From contig NZ_DS999213.1 in the NCBI RefSeq assembly GCF_000156335.1, positions 2,088,214 to 2,152,213 of the forward strand: a stretch of DNA of 64,000 bases. Reading direction: 5' to 3'. Under the pieces are notes generated by a model that was given only the letters and a program-made list of their open reading frames with translations, searched no databases and was not told where the DNA came from. A program made the translations under genes and the position numbers. Positions 37,122 through 46,267 of the stretch are shown here, piece by piece. Positions within the stretch are counted from its first letter, which is position 1. Each line of letters starts with the position of its first letter. The stretch is from Roseobacter sp. GAI101 (GTDB lineage: Bacteria; Pseudomonadota; Alphaproteobacteria; Rhodobacterales; Rhodobacteraceae).

Positions 37122-37829
37122 TTAAAGTCCCGCAGCCGTGCGGCGGACCGTATCCAACCGCGATGCGTTGGGCGGATGGGTACCCAGGAAACGATCGCCC
37201 GGATCGGGAATGCGGGTAAAGAATTCGGCACCGCGCAGCGGGTTATAGCCCGCACGCGCCGTGATCACAGTGCCCAAAGCGTCTGCTTCAAGCTCGAAAT
37301 CTTTTGAATATGTGCGCGCGCCGACCTGTGCGCCCAACCGCTGTGCCGTTTCCACGGCACTGGAATCCCCGCCGCTTAGCGATGCGAGCCCCGCAAAGAT
37401 CACCGCCCCTGCAACGGCATTCTGCTGCTGGCGCGCGATATGGCCTTCAATGTGGTGTGACGCTTCGTGCCCCATGACAAAGGCCAATTCATCTTCGTTG
37501 CGTGCATCGGCGATCAGCGCTAGCGTAAAGGCGATCACGGGGCGCCCTGCCTTGTCTTCGGTCTGATAGGCGTTGGCGGGCTGATTGGGCCGGTCATCGA
37601 CCACGATGTTGAAGTCGCAGTTGATACCAGTCGTGCGCGTGCGGCATTCGCGCTCGGCCACCGGTTCGACAGTTTGCAGCACACGCAGGAAATTGCGCGT
37701 CGTCTGCTGCCCGCTCAGCGAAGGCTGCGCGTTTTGCACAGGCTGCGGCGTCATCGGCCCCGAGGCCGGGATGGGTTCGCAGGCGGCAACCAGAACCACA
37801 GCTGCAATCGCGCTAAAAATTCTCATCAT
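37122..37829 (-). CDS. M48 family metalloprotease lipoprotein
   Basis: This 235-residue protein has a lipoprotein signal (VLVAACEP, lipidated Cys17) and the zinc-binding HEASH motif at residues 121-125, with a third ligand expected in FELEADALG downstream. It resembles the small BepA/LoiP-like peptidases that degrade misfolded envelope proteins. It is upstream of the yigZ-like gene in a two-gene operon. Confidence 0.9.
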   Translation of the reverse strand: MMRIFSAIAAVVLVAACEPIPASGPMTPQPVQNAQPSLSGQQTTRNFLRVLQTVEPVAERECRTRTTGINCDFNIVVDDRPNQPANAYQTEDKAGRPVIAFTLALIADARNEDELAFVMGHEASHHIEGHIARQQQNAVAGAVIFAGLASLSGGDSSAVETAQRLGAQVGARTYSKDFELEADALGTVITARAGYNPLRGAEFFTRIPDPGDRFLGTHPPNASRLDTVRRTAAGL

Positions 37830-37938
37830 CTGTCTGGGCTTCCTCGTTATGTAATCTGCACAGAATTGATCTTGATGTAGGCCACGTGTCTACCGTGGCA
37901 AGATGTGGTTGAACAGCCACCCAAGAGGTGCCCTTGCA

Positions 37939-38205
37939 ATGATCCGCCGAAAGCATACTGTACAAGTCATGTTTACCATCGAACACGAATTTGATGCCAG
38001 TGTGATCACCCTGGTCGACGAAGGCAAATCAATCCTGCGCGAAGACGTGATCGTTCACGCCTTTGCCAGCGTGGTGACGTTTGAACAATGGGACCCGCGT
38101 ACCAATACGGTGAGCAAAATCAATCTGTCTCCTGAACAACTGCGCGATCTTACCCTTGCGCTGAACATGCCCGAAGGTATTTACCGGACCAGCCCGAAAC
38201 GCTGA
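37939..38205 (+). CDS. Conserved small protein of unknown function
   Basis: An 88-residue soluble protein starting at 37939 after AAGAGGTG; an earlier Met at 37903 lacks a good site. The sequence begins MIRRKHTVQVMFTIEHEFD and contains VVTFEQWDPRTNTVSKI. No domain is recognised. It lies 15 bases before the aminotransferase gene and probably shares its transcript. Confidence 0.65.
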   Translation: MIRRKHTVQVMFTIEHEFDASVITLVDEGKSILREDVIVHAFASVVTFEQWDPRTNTVSKINLSPEQLRDLTLALNMPEGIYRTSPKR

Positions 38206-38220
38206 TCAAAGGAATATCTC

Positions 38221-39087
38221 ATGGCCACAGGCACCCATATCAAAACCTATTTCGAGGGCGCATGGCATGACGGCGATGTGTCGGTCATCAAGGCAGCGGA
38301 CCACGGGGCCTGGCTGGGCACCACAGTATTTGATGGCGCGCGGATGTTTGACGGGCTGTCCCCCGACCTTGAGGCGCATTGCGCGCGGATCAACCGGTCG
38401 GCAAAAGCGCTGATGATCACGCCGACGGTTGAAACGGCAGATATGGTCGAAATGGTCCGCGAGGGGCTGAAAGGCTATGACCGCAGTGCGGCGATCTATA
38501 TCCGGCCGATGTATTGGGCCCTGGCCGGGGATGAACTGGGGATCGTGCCGTTGCAGGACGCGACAGGTTTCGCCATCAGCCTCGAACAGATCCCGATGGC
38601 CGCCCCCGAAGCAGCCACCACCCTGACCCGTACCCGTTTTCGCCGTCCCGTGCTGGAGGACAACGTGGTGAACGCCAAGGCAGGATGCCTTTATCCCAAC
38701 AACGCCCGCATGATGGCCGAGGCCCGCAGCAAGGGGTTTGGCAACGCGCTGGTGGCCGACGCGATAGGCAATGTCGCGGAAACGGCCTCGGCCAACGTGT
38801 TCATGGTAAAGGATGGCGAGGTGTTCACCCCTGTCCCGAACGGCACGTTCCTTGCGGGGATCACCCGCGCGCGGCACATGGCGAACATGCGCGCCGACGG
38901 GATCAAGGTGCATGAAACCGTGCTCAGCTTTGATGATTTCCACGGCGCAGATGAGGTATTCCTGTCGGGCAACATGATGAAAGTCACGCCCGTGAAAGCA
39001 TTTGACGATACCCAATACCAGCTCGGCCCCATCACCCGTAGGGTGCGCGAGATGTATTGGGATTGGGCCGCCTCTGAGCGGGCCTGA
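38221..39087 (+). CDS. Branched-chain amino acid aminotransferase (class IV)
   Basis: This 288-residue PLP fold-type IV enzyme has cofactor Lys153 in NVVNAKAGCLYPNN and the ETASANVFMV segment. It interconverts branched-chain amino acids and their keto acids; D-amino-acid or 4-amino-4-deoxychorismate-lyase-like activities are alternatives within the fold. The start follows AAAGGAATAT. This form, with a DHGAWLGTTVFDGAR start, is common in Roseobacter genomes. Confidence 0.85.
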   Translation: MATGTHIKTYFEGAWHDGDVSVIKAADHGAWLGTTVFDGARMFDGLSPDLEAHCARINRSAKALMITPTVETADMVEMVREGLKGYDRSAAIYIRPMYWALAGDELGIVPLQDATGFAISLEQIPMAAPEAATTLTRTRFRRPVLEDNVVNAKAGCLYPNNARMMAEARSKGFGNALVADAIGNVAETASANVFMVKDGEVFTPVPNGTFLAGITRARHMANMRADGIKVHETVLSFDDFHGADEVFLSGNMMKVTPVKAFDDTQYQLGPITRRVREMYWDWAASERA

Positions 39088-39180
39088 CGTTTGAAAGAAA
39101 ATCGCAATTGCCAGCCAAGCCCGCACAAGTCATGATCGCCCAGGATCATGGCGGGCCAACGCTGCCAACCGGAGGACATG

Positions 39181-39639
39181 ATGCGTAAATTTATGGTCGT
39201 GCTGGATGACAGCCGCGAATGCCTGAATGCAATGCGCTTTGCCGCGATGCGGGCGTCAAAGTCCGGCGGCGGGGTCGTGATCCTTTCGATCATTCCCCCG
39301 GACGAATTCAACCACTGGATCGGTGTGGCTGAAGTCATGCGCGAAGAGGCCCGCGAGCGGATCGAGGTGCATTACGAGGTCTTTGCCAAGTGGATGCGCG
39401 ACCGTTTGCAGGTTGAACCGGAACTCGTGATCCGCGAAGGCGTGATCGTGGACGAGATCATCGCGCAACTGGCCGAAGACCCCGAAGTCGGCGTGCTGGT
39501 GCTGGGCGCGGGAACGGACAAGAAATCAGGCCCCGGCCCCTTGGTCACGCAACTGTCGCGCAATGCGGGCAGCCTGCCTGTGCCGATCACGATCGTACCC
39601 GGAGACCTGAGCAAGGAACGGCTCGAAGCGATCACCTGA
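39181..39639 (+). CDS. Universal stress protein (UspA family)
   Basis: A 152-residue cytoplasmic protein starting MRKFMVVLDDS with the Usp fold, ending in a region that includes VLGAGTDKKSGPGPLVTQLSRN and PVPITIVPG, which is the usual ATP-binding stretch (G-x2-G-x9-G-S/T). Two adjacent ATG codons occur; 39181 is preferred since GGAGG at 39171-39175 is too close to 39178. Confidence 0.88.
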   Translation: MRKFMVVLDDSRECLNAMRFAAMRASKSGGGVVILSIIPPDEFNHWIGVAEVMREEARERIEVHYEVFAKWMRDRLQVEPELVIREGVIVDEIIAQLAEDPEVGVLVLGAGTDKKSGPGPLVTQLSRNAGSLPVPITIVPGDLSKERLEAIT

Positions 39640-39743
39640 TCGGCCGTCCCGATGCAATCGCCCCGCGTTTTAGAATCGTTCCAAACCTTGACTTGCACCC
39701 TGTCAGCCCGCATATCTGGATCAACCCCATAGAGGAGCCTGCA

Positions 39744-40304
39744 ATGTTCATTCAGACCGAATCCACGCCAAACCCCGCGACACTGAAATTTCTGCCCGGC
39801 CAGACCGTGCTTGAAATGGGTACCGCCGATTTCCCCGCCCCCGAAGCGGCCAGTTCTTCGCCCCTTGCCACGCGGCTTTTCGCCGTTGATGGCGTGACGG
39901 GCGTTTTCTTTGGTACGGATTTCGTGACCGTGACGAAGGCGGATACGATTGAATGGGATCACCTCAAGCCTGCGCTTCTTGGTGCGATCATGGAGCATTT
40001 CCAATCTGGCCAGTCGGTCATGGAGCAGGGTCACGAACATGCGTCCGGCCATGCCGAGCACACCGGCGAAGACGGCGCGATCGTGGGTCAGATCAAGGAA
40101 TTGCTGGACAGCCGCGTGCGCCCGGCCGTGGCCCAGGACGGGGGCGATATCACCTTTCACGGGTTTGAACGCGGTGTGGTCTACCTGCACATGCAAGGGG
40201 CCTGCGCAGGTTGCCCATCGTCGACATTGACGCTGAAGATGGGCATCGAAAACCTGCTGCGCCATTATATCCCCGAAGTGACCGAGGTACGCCCGGTTGC
40301 CTAA
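39744..40304 (+). CDS. NifU-like iron-sulfur scaffold protein (Nfu type)
   Basis: This 186-residue protein has the Nfu N-terminal domain (MFIQTESTPNPATLKFLPG) and a C-terminal NifU domain with the CxxC cluster site in GACAGCPSS. It assembles or carries iron-sulfur clusters to client enzymes, which in this window would include SdhB, RimO and the Nit1C radical SAM protein. It overlaps tsaB by 8 bases. Confidence 0.92.
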   Translation: MFIQTESTPNPATLKFLPGQTVLEMGTADFPAPEAASSSPLATRLFAVDGVTGVFFGTDFVTVTKADTIEWDHLKPALLGAIMEHFQSGQSVMEQGHEHASGHAEHTGEDGAIVGQIKELLDSRVRPAVAQDGGDITFHGFERGVVYLHMQGACAGCPSSTLTLKMGIENLLRHYIPEVTEVRPVA

Positions 40305-40953
40305 ACCGCCCCTGATACTGGCGTTTGACACATCGGCCGCACATTGTGCGGCCGCTTTGCTGTGCGGCGACAAGTTGCTGGCTAGCGTCGAAGAACCCAT
40401 GGCCAAGGGTCAGGGCGAACGGCTGCTCGGGCTTTGTGCCGAAGTGCTGGAAACTGCGGGCGTGGCCTATGCCGATCTGACCGCGATTGGCGTGGGCATC
40501 GGGCCCGGAAACTTCACCGGCATCCGCATTTCCGTTTCCGCCGCACGCGGGCTTGCCCTTGGCCTTGGCATCCCCGCCATCGGCGTTTCCAGGCTTGAGG
40601 CATTGGCCTACGGCACGGACGGCGTTGTCGTCGCCAGCCTTGATGCGCGTCAGGATGCCATGTTCGTGCAGGTGTCCGGCACGTTGGATGACCGCGATCC
40701 GGTGATGTGCAGCCTTGATGATCTGCCAATGGTCCCCACCCGCGGTGATCCGATCTGCATCGGGTTTCAGGCCGACATGATCGCCGCGCTGTGCAACGGG
40801 TCTGCCCGCGCGCCGAAACTGCCCGTCGCCGAGGCGACAGCCCACATCGCGGCAAGCCGTCTGGGCCACGAAAACCCGCGCCCTGCCCCCTTGTACCTGC
40901 GCCCTGCCGACGCCGCGCCGGCACGCGACACGCCGCCTGCCATTCTGTCATGA
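40297..40953 (+). CDS. tsaB: tRNA threonylcarbamoyladenosine biosynthesis protein TsaB
   Basis: This 218-residue ASKHA-fold protein starts, at the only suitable upstream codon, with TTG: LPKPPLILAFDTSAAHCAAAL, and has GVGIGPGNFTGIRI (about residues 65-78), diagnostic of TsaB. It dimerises with TsaD to form t6A37 in ANN-reading tRNAs. The rare start codon, and overlaps with nfu and rimI, suggest coupled translation. The tsaB-rimI order is conserved in proteobacteria. Confidence 0.93.
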   Translation: MPKPPLILAFDTSAAHCAAALLCGDKLLASVEEPMAKGQGERLLGLCAEVLETAGVAYADLTAIGVGIGPGNFTGIRISVSAARGLALGLGIPAIGVSRLEALAYGTDGVVVASLDARQDAMFVQVSGTLDDRDPVMCSLDDLPMVPTRGDPICIGFQADMIAALCNGSARAPKLPVAEATAHIAASRLGHENPRPAPLYLRPADAAPARDTPPAILS

Positions 40954-41396
40954 GGCCGAATAAACTGGCGCAGATCCACGCCGCCGCCTTTCCCCAGGAC
41001 CGCAGCTGGAGCGCGCAGGAATTTGAACAACTGCTGTCCTCGGATTTTGTGACATTGATCAGCGACACCGCCGGTTTTGCCCTGACGCGGCTGATCGCGG
41101 GCGAAACCGAACTGCTGACCCTTGCCGTTGATCCCGCACAGCAAAATCAGGGCATCGGGCGAAGCCTCTTGCAGCGTTGGCTAGACATCCCCGCCGATAC
41201 AGCTTTTCTTGAGGTCGCCGCCGATAACGCGCCAGCGATTTATCTTTATACCAGCCTGGGCTTTGAAACGACGGCCACACGGCGGCGCTATTATCTGCGC
41301 AAAGATGCGGCAGCGGTGGATGCTTTGACCATGTCATTGGACTTAACGCGCCGTCACCCGCCCGATTCCACGACGAATGGGTGCGAATCCGGTTGA
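40950..41396 (+). CDS. rimI: Ribosomal protein S18-alanine N-acetyltransferase-like GNAT protein
   Basis: This 148-residue GNAT protein has an acetyl-CoA motif (VDPAQQNQGIGRSLL, about residues 57-71) and YLYTSLGFETTATRRRYY near the C-terminus, typical of RimI. It acetylates an N-terminal alanine, by family precedent that of S18. The start at 40950 overlaps the tsaB stop by ATGA. Confidence 0.88.
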   Translation: MRPNKLAQIHAAAFPQDRSWSAQEFEQLLSSDFVTLISDTAGFALTRLIAGETELLTLAVDPAQQNQGIGRSLLQRWLDIPADTAFLEVAADNAPAIYLYTSLGFETTATRRRYYLRKDAAAVDALTMSLDLTRRHPPDSTTNGCESG

Positions 41397-41519
41397 CCCC
41401 ACCCGTAGCCTAAGCAGTATCTTAGCAGTGATCGACGGGCTCAAGGAAACATCCGGGCCTGCGACCGGGTTTTGGCGCTGCGCCAACACCCCAACATAAT
41501 GAAACTCGGGAGACCCTTC

Positions 41520-42515
41520 ATGACCCTTATGACCAAATTCCTTGGCGCTGCTGCTGTCACAGCCCTCAGCGCAGGTGCCGCATTGGCCGAACCTGCCCTG
41601 ATTTTTGACCTTGGCGGGAAATTCGACAAATCCTTCAACGAAGCGGCATTCTCCGGTGCGCAGCGTTGGGCCGAAGAAACAGGCGAAACCTTCCGCGAAA
41701 TCGAACTGCAATCCGAAGCGCAGCGCGAACAGGCCCTGCGCCGCTTTGCCGAAGCAGGATCGAACCCCATCGTCATGACCGGTTTCGCCTTTGGTGACGC
41801 GCTTGGTCAGGTTGCGGGCGACTATCCCGACACCGATTTCGTGATCATCGACATGGTCGTCGACGCACCCAACGTGCGCTCCGTCGTGTTCAACGAACAT
41901 GAAGGGTCCTATCTGGTCGGCATGATGGCTGCGATGGCGTCCAAATCCAACACCGTCGGCTTTATCGGCGGCATGGACATCCCGCTGATCCGCAAATTCG
42001 CCTGCGGCTATGCCGAAGGCGTCAAGGCCGTGAACCCCGACGCAACCGTGATTGCCAACATGACCGGCACGACACCGGCCGCGTGGAATGACCCGGTCAA
42101 AGGGTCCGAGCTGACCAAAGCACAGATCAGCCAAGGCGCGGACGTGGTGTATGCGGCGGCGGGCGGCACCGGTGTTGGCGTTCTGCAAACTGCCGCTGAC
42201 GAAAACATCCTGTCGATCGGCGTGGACAGCAACCAGAACTACATGCACCCCGGCAAGATCCTGACCTCGATGCTGAAGCGCGTCGATAATGCTGTTTATC
42301 AAGCCATGGCAGACGGCCCCGGCATGGAAAAAGGCTTTAACGTCATGGGCATCGCCAATGGTGGCGTCGGTTATGCCATGGACGAATTCAACAAGGATCT
42401 CGTGACAGCGGAAATGCAGACCGCCGTTGACGAAGCTTCAGCCAAGATCGCAGACGGGTCGTTGATGGTTCACGACTACATGTCCGACGACAGCTGCCCC
42501 GCGCTGAGCTTCTGA
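41520..42515 (+). CDS. BMP family ABC transporter substrate-binding protein
   Basis: This 331-residue protein has a signal peptide (cleavage near ALA-EP, residue about 23) and the BMP/PnrA fold: FDLGGKFDKSFNEAAFSGA, FVIIDMVVD and GFIGGMDIPLIRKFACGYAEG. PnrA-like proteins bind purine nucleosides. The start follows GGGAG at 41508. It heads an ATPase-permease-permease operon for nucleoside import, which fits with the deoD phosphorylase at 57658. Confidence 0.93.
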   Translation: MTLMTKFLGAAAVTALSAGAALAEPALIFDLGGKFDKSFNEAAFSGAQRWAEETGETFREIELQSEAQREQALRRFAEAGSNPIVMTGFAFGDALGQVAGDYPDTDFVIIDMVVDAPNVRSVVFNEHEGSYLVGMMAAMASKSNTVGFIGGMDIPLIRKFACGYAEGVKAVNPDATVIANMTGTTPAAWNDPVKGSELTKAQISQGADVVYAAAGGTGVGVLQTAADENILSIGVDSNQNYMHPGKILTSMLKRVDNAVYQAMADGPGMEKGFNVMGIANGGVGYAMDEFNKDLVTAEMQTAVDEASAKIADGSLMVHDYMSDDSCPALSF

Positions 42516-42517
42516 AC

Positions 42518-44086
42518 GTGACAGACAAGACGGATATGGAGCGGCAGGCAACTGCCGCTCCAGCCATTGAACTGAAGGGCATTTCCAAAGCCTTCGGTCC
42601 GGTGCAGGCCAATAAAGACATTTCAATTCGCGTCATGCCCGGCACGATCCATGGGATCATCGGTGAAAACGGCGCGGGCAAGTCCACCTTGATGAGCATC
42701 CTTTACGGTTTTTACAAAGCCGATAAGGGCGAGATTTTCGTCGGTGGCAAAAAGACCGACATCCCTGACAGCCAGGCCGCAATCGCCGCAGGCATCGGGA
42801 TGGTGTTCCAGCACTTCAAGCTGGTCGAGAATTTCACGGTGCTCGAGAATATCATTCTGGGTGCCGAAGACGGGCGGTTGCTGAAACCGTCGCTGGCAAA
42901 AGCGCGCAAAAGCCTTTTGACGCTGGCCGACGATTACGGCCTCAAGGTCGATCCCGATGCGCTGATCCAGGATATCGGTGTCGGCATGCAGCAGCGGGTC
43001 GAAATCCTGAAGGCGTTGTACCGGCAGGCGGATATTCTGATTCTGGATGAACCCACAGGCGTGCTGACCCCCGCAGAGGCGGACCAGCTGTTCCGGATCC
43101 TCGGGCGGCTGAAATCCGAAGGCAAGACCATCATCCTGATCACCCACAAGCTGCGTGAGATAATGGAAACGACCGATACCGTTTCCGTCATGCGCCGCGG
43201 GGAAATGACCGCGACAGTCAAGACCTCCGAGACGTCTCCAGCCGCCCTGGCTGAGCTGATGGTCGGGCGCAAGGTTTTGTTGCGCGTAGATAAAACGCCT
43301 GCACAACCGGGCGATGTGATTTTGGACATCGAAGGATTGCGCGTCGTCGATGAAAAGGGCGTCGAACGTCTGCGGGGCATCGACCTGCAAGTGCGCGCCG
43401 GCGAAATTCTGGGCGTCGCAGGGGTCGCCGGAAACGGCCAGTCGGAACTCCTCGAGGTGTTGGGCGGTTACCGGACCGGCACCGGCAGCGTGCGTGTCAA
43501 AGGACAGGCGCTGGACCTGACCGGCAAACATTCCGACGGCCAGTCACGGCGCCAGCACGGGATCGCCCATGTGCCCGAAGATCGCCAGCGCGAAGGTCTG
43601 ATCATGGACTACCAGGCGTGGGAAAACACCGCCTTCGGCTATCACAATGACCCCGCCTATCGCAGCGGCATTCTGATGAACAACGCCGCGATCAAGGCGG
43701 ACACAGTGGAAAAGATGGAACGTTTCGACGTCCGCCCCCCGAACCCGAAACTCGAAGCCAAGAATTTTTCAGGCGGCAACCAGCAAAAGATCGTCCTCGC
43801 CCGCGAGATCGAGCGGAACCCGGACCTGCTGCTGATCGGCCAGCCGACCCGCGGCGTGGACATCGGGGCCATCGAATTCATCCACCAACAGATCGTCGCC
43901 CTCCGCGATCAGGGCAAGGCCATTCTGCTGGTGTCGGTCGAGCTTGAAGAAATCCTCGCCCTCAGCGACCGGGTCGCGGTGATGTTCGACGGTCAGGTCA
44001 TGGGCGTGCGCGATGCGTCGGCGACCGACGAAAAGGAACTGGGCCTGATGATGGCCGGGATCACTCATGCGGGCGAAGGAACGTAA
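42518..44086 (+). CDS. ABC transporter ATP-binding protein, duplicated (nucleoside/sugar type)
   Basis: A 522-residue protein with two ABC ATPase domains. The first has Walker A GENGAGKST (about residues 46-54) and Walker B ILILDEPTGVL; the second has a weaker Walker A (GVAGNGQSE) and a normal signature FSGGNQQKIVL. This asymmetric layout is typical of BMP-type (YufO/NupA) and sugar importers. The likely start is GTG at 42518, 2 bases after the binding-protein stop; ATG at 42536 in frame is an alternative. Confidence 0.92.
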   Translation: MTDKTDMERQATAAPAIELKGISKAFGPVQANKDISIRVMPGTIHGIIGENGAGKSTLMSILYGFYKADKGEIFVGGKKTDIPDSQAAIAAGIGMVFQHFKLVENFTVLENIILGAEDGRLLKPSLAKARKSLLTLADDYGLKVDPDALIQDIGVGMQQRVEILKALYRQADILILDEPTGVLTPAEADQLFRILGRLKSEGKTIILITHKLREIMETTDTVSVMRRGEMTATVKTSETSPAALAELMVGRKVLLRVDKTPAQPGDVILDIEGLRVVDEKGVERLRGIDLQVRAGEILGVAGVAGNGQSELLEVLGGYRTGTGSVRVKGQALDLTGKHSDGQSRRQHGIAHVPEDRQREGLIMDYQAWENTAFGYHNDPAYRSGILMNNAAIKADTVEKMERFDVRPPNPKLEAKNFSGGNQQKIVLAREIERNPDLLLIGQPTRGVDIGAIEFIHQQIVALRDQGKAILLVSVELEEILALSDRVAVMFDGQVMGVRDASATDEKELGLMMAGITHAGEGT

Positions 44087-44087
44087 C

Positions 44088-45218
44088 ATGGATACGATGC
44101 CAAAATGGGCCGAAGTTGTCCTTGTGCCGCTCATCTCGCTTTTGCTGGCCGCAATCCTGTCGGCGCTGGTGATCCTGGGGATCGGTGAAGACCCTGTTGC
44201 CGCTGTCAAACTGATGGTCACCGGCGCATTGGGCAGCACCTACGGCTGGGGCTATACGCTTTATTACGCGACGAATTTCATGTTCACCGGCCTTTGTGTC
44301 GCCATCGCGTTTCATGCACGCCTGTTCAACATCGGCGGTGAAGGTCAGGCGATGCTGGGCGGGCTTGGCGTCGCACTGGCCTGTCTGTACATCCCGTGGC
44401 CGCATTGGTCGCTGGCGCTGATCGGGGCCACGGCGATGGCTGCGTTGTTCGGGGCGGTCTGGGCCGCGATCCCTGCCTTCTTGCAGGCGAAGCGCGGCAG
44501 CCATATCGTGATTACGACGATCATGTTCAACTTCATCGCAGCTGCGGTGCTGAACTACATCCTCGTCAACATGATGCGCCCCCAAGGCAGCATGGACCCG
44601 GCCACCGCACGCTTTCCCGATGCGACCAAGCTGCCCACCCTGCATGATCTGCTGGCCCCCATCGGGATCAATTTTTCCAAGGCCGCGCCTGCAAACATCT
44701 CGCTTCTGGTGGCAATGGCGGCGTGTATCTTCCTGTGGGTGCTGATCTGGCGCACCCGGCTGGGGTATGAAATCCGCGCGTATGGGCATTCGGAATCGGC
44801 GGCGAAATATGCCGGCATTTCCCCGGTGAAAATCACGATGATTGCGATGATTATTTCCGGTGCGCTGGCTGGTATGATGGCCATCAACAACGTGATGGGC
44901 GAGGCCGAGCGCCTTGTGCTGAACGCCACCGAAGGTGCCGGTTTCATCGGGATCGCCGTGGCGTTGATGGGGCGTAGCCATCCTTTGGGCGTGTTTCTGG
45001 CCGCGATCCTGTTTGGCTTCCTCTATCAGGGCGGCGCAGAGCTTGCGCTTTGGACGTCGATCCCGCGCGAGTTGATCGTCGTCATTCAGGCGCTGGTCAT
45101 CCTGTTTACAGGCGCGCTGGATAATATGGTCCGGATGCCGCTCGAGAAAATCTTTCTTTCGGTGCGCGCCGCCCGCGCGCCCAAGCCCAAGCGTAAACCG
45201 GTGGAGCCTGCAGAATAA
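44088..45218 (+). CDS. ABC transporter permease (BMP-type nucleoside importer)
   Basis: This 376-residue inner-membrane protein of about ten helices belongs to the BPD_transp_2 family of nucleoside and sugar ABC permeases. It includes the AFHARLFNIGGEGQAMLGG segment (about residues 80-98) shared with YufP-type subunits. The start at 44088 is 1 base past the ATPase stop; the frame is open a little further upstream. It overlaps the second permease gene by 1 base. Confidence 0.92.
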   Translation: MDTMPKWAEVVLVPLISLLLAAILSALVILGIGEDPVAAVKLMVTGALGSTYGWGYTLYYATNFMFTGLCVAIAFHARLFNIGGEGQAMLGGLGVALACLYIPWPHWSLALIGATAMAALFGAVWAAIPAFLQAKRGSHIVITTIMFNFIAAAVLNYILVNMMRPQGSMDPATARFPDATKLPTLHDLLAPIGINFSKAAPANISLLVAMAACIFLWVLIWRTRLGYEIRAYGHSESAAKYAGISPVKITMIAMIISGALAGMMAINNVMGEAERLVLNATEGAGFIGIAVALMGRSHPLGVFLAAILFGFLYQGGAELALWTSIPRELIVVIQALVILFTGALDNMVRMPLEKIFLSVRAARAPKPKRKPVEPAE

Positions 45219-46186
45219 TGGATTACATGACACTTATCCAACTGCTGGACAGCACGGTGCGCCTTGCCACGCCCTTGTTGCTGGCCTGTCTTGCTGGGTT
45301 GTTTTCCGAACGTGCGGGCATTTTCGATATCGGTCTTGATGGCAAGATGCTGGCTGCGGCGTTCTTTTCCGCCGCCATCGCTGCCATCAGTGGCAGTGTC
45401 TGGCTGGGTCTGCTGGCGGGCATCGCCGCGTCGCTCGCGCTTAGCCTGCTGCACGGGTTGGCGTCGATCACCTTTCGCGGCAACCAGTTGATTTCCGGCG
45501 TTGCGATCAACTTTCTGGCGGCGGGCCTGACGGTGCTGATCGCGCAAAGCTGGTTCCAGCAAGGCGGGCGCACACCGTCCCTGATCGGGGGCGCGCGGTT
45601 CAATCCGATCACCCTGCCCTTTGCGGATCAGATCGAACCCACCCCCTTTATCGGGCCGCTCTATGCCGAGCTGATTTCAGGCCATTCGATCCTGGTCTAC
45701 ATGGCCTTTGCCGCCGTGCCTTTGACGTGGTGGTTGTTGTACCGCACGCGCTTTGGCCTGCGCTTGCGCGCCGTCGGTGAAAACCCTGCGGCGGTCGATA
45801 CGGCGGGCGTTTCCGTGATCGGGCTGCGCTATGCGGCGGTGTGCATCTGCGGCGTGCTGTGCGGCATTGCGGGCGCATACCTCAGCACCGCGCTGCAGGC
45901 GGGTTTCATCAAGGATATGTCGGCCGGGCGCGGCTATATCGCGCTCGCGGCGTTGATCTTTGCCAAATGGCGGCCATGGTACGCCCTTTGGGCAACACTG
46001 CTGTTCGGACTTTTCGGCGCGCTTGAAACACGGCCGGACGTGATCGAAGCGTTGATCGGCATCAAGGTTCAGGGACAATTGCTTGGGGCCTTGCCCTATG
46101 TGATGACCGTCATCATCCTTGCCGGTTTTGTCGGCAAGGCGATCCCCCCCCGCGCGGGCGGAGAACCTTACGTGAAAGAACGCTAA
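45218..46186 (+). CDS. ABC transporter permease (second BMP-type subunit)
   Basis: A 322-residue membrane protein of the same family as the preceding gene, with about nine helices and ERAGIFDIGLDGKMLAAA near residues 30-47, the equivalent of the nucleotide-binding-side loop. Together the two permeases form a heterodimeric channel with the ATPase and periplasmic receptor. No clear terminator follows the operon. Confidence 0.92.
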   Translation: MDYMTLIQLLDSTVRLATPLLLACLAGLFSERAGIFDIGLDGKMLAAAFFSAAIAAISGSVWLGLLAGIAASLALSLLHGLASITFRGNQLISGVAINFLAAGLTVLIAQSWFQQGGRTPSLIGGARFNPITLPFADQIEPTPFIGPLYAELISGHSILVYMAFAAVPLTWWLLYRTRFGLRLRAVGENPAAVDTAGVSVIGLRYAAVCICGVLCGIAGAYLSTALQAGFIKDMSAGRGYIALAALIFAKWRPWYALWATLLFGLFGALETRPDVIEALIGIKVQGQLLGALPYVMTVIILAGFVGKAIPPRAGGEPYVKER

Positions 46187-46267
46187 GCCATGCTGCGCCA
46201 TCCTTAAAATTGTATTGGCGCAGCATCGACAATTGATTTTTCCCATCGGATCGGGCTAACAGCGTCC

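Noticed and set aside
44061..45233. A 390-codon minus-strand open frame over the ABC permease
   Set aside because: It is rich in His, Gln, Asp and Arg with no domain, and is the reverse of a permease with clear hydrophobic helices.
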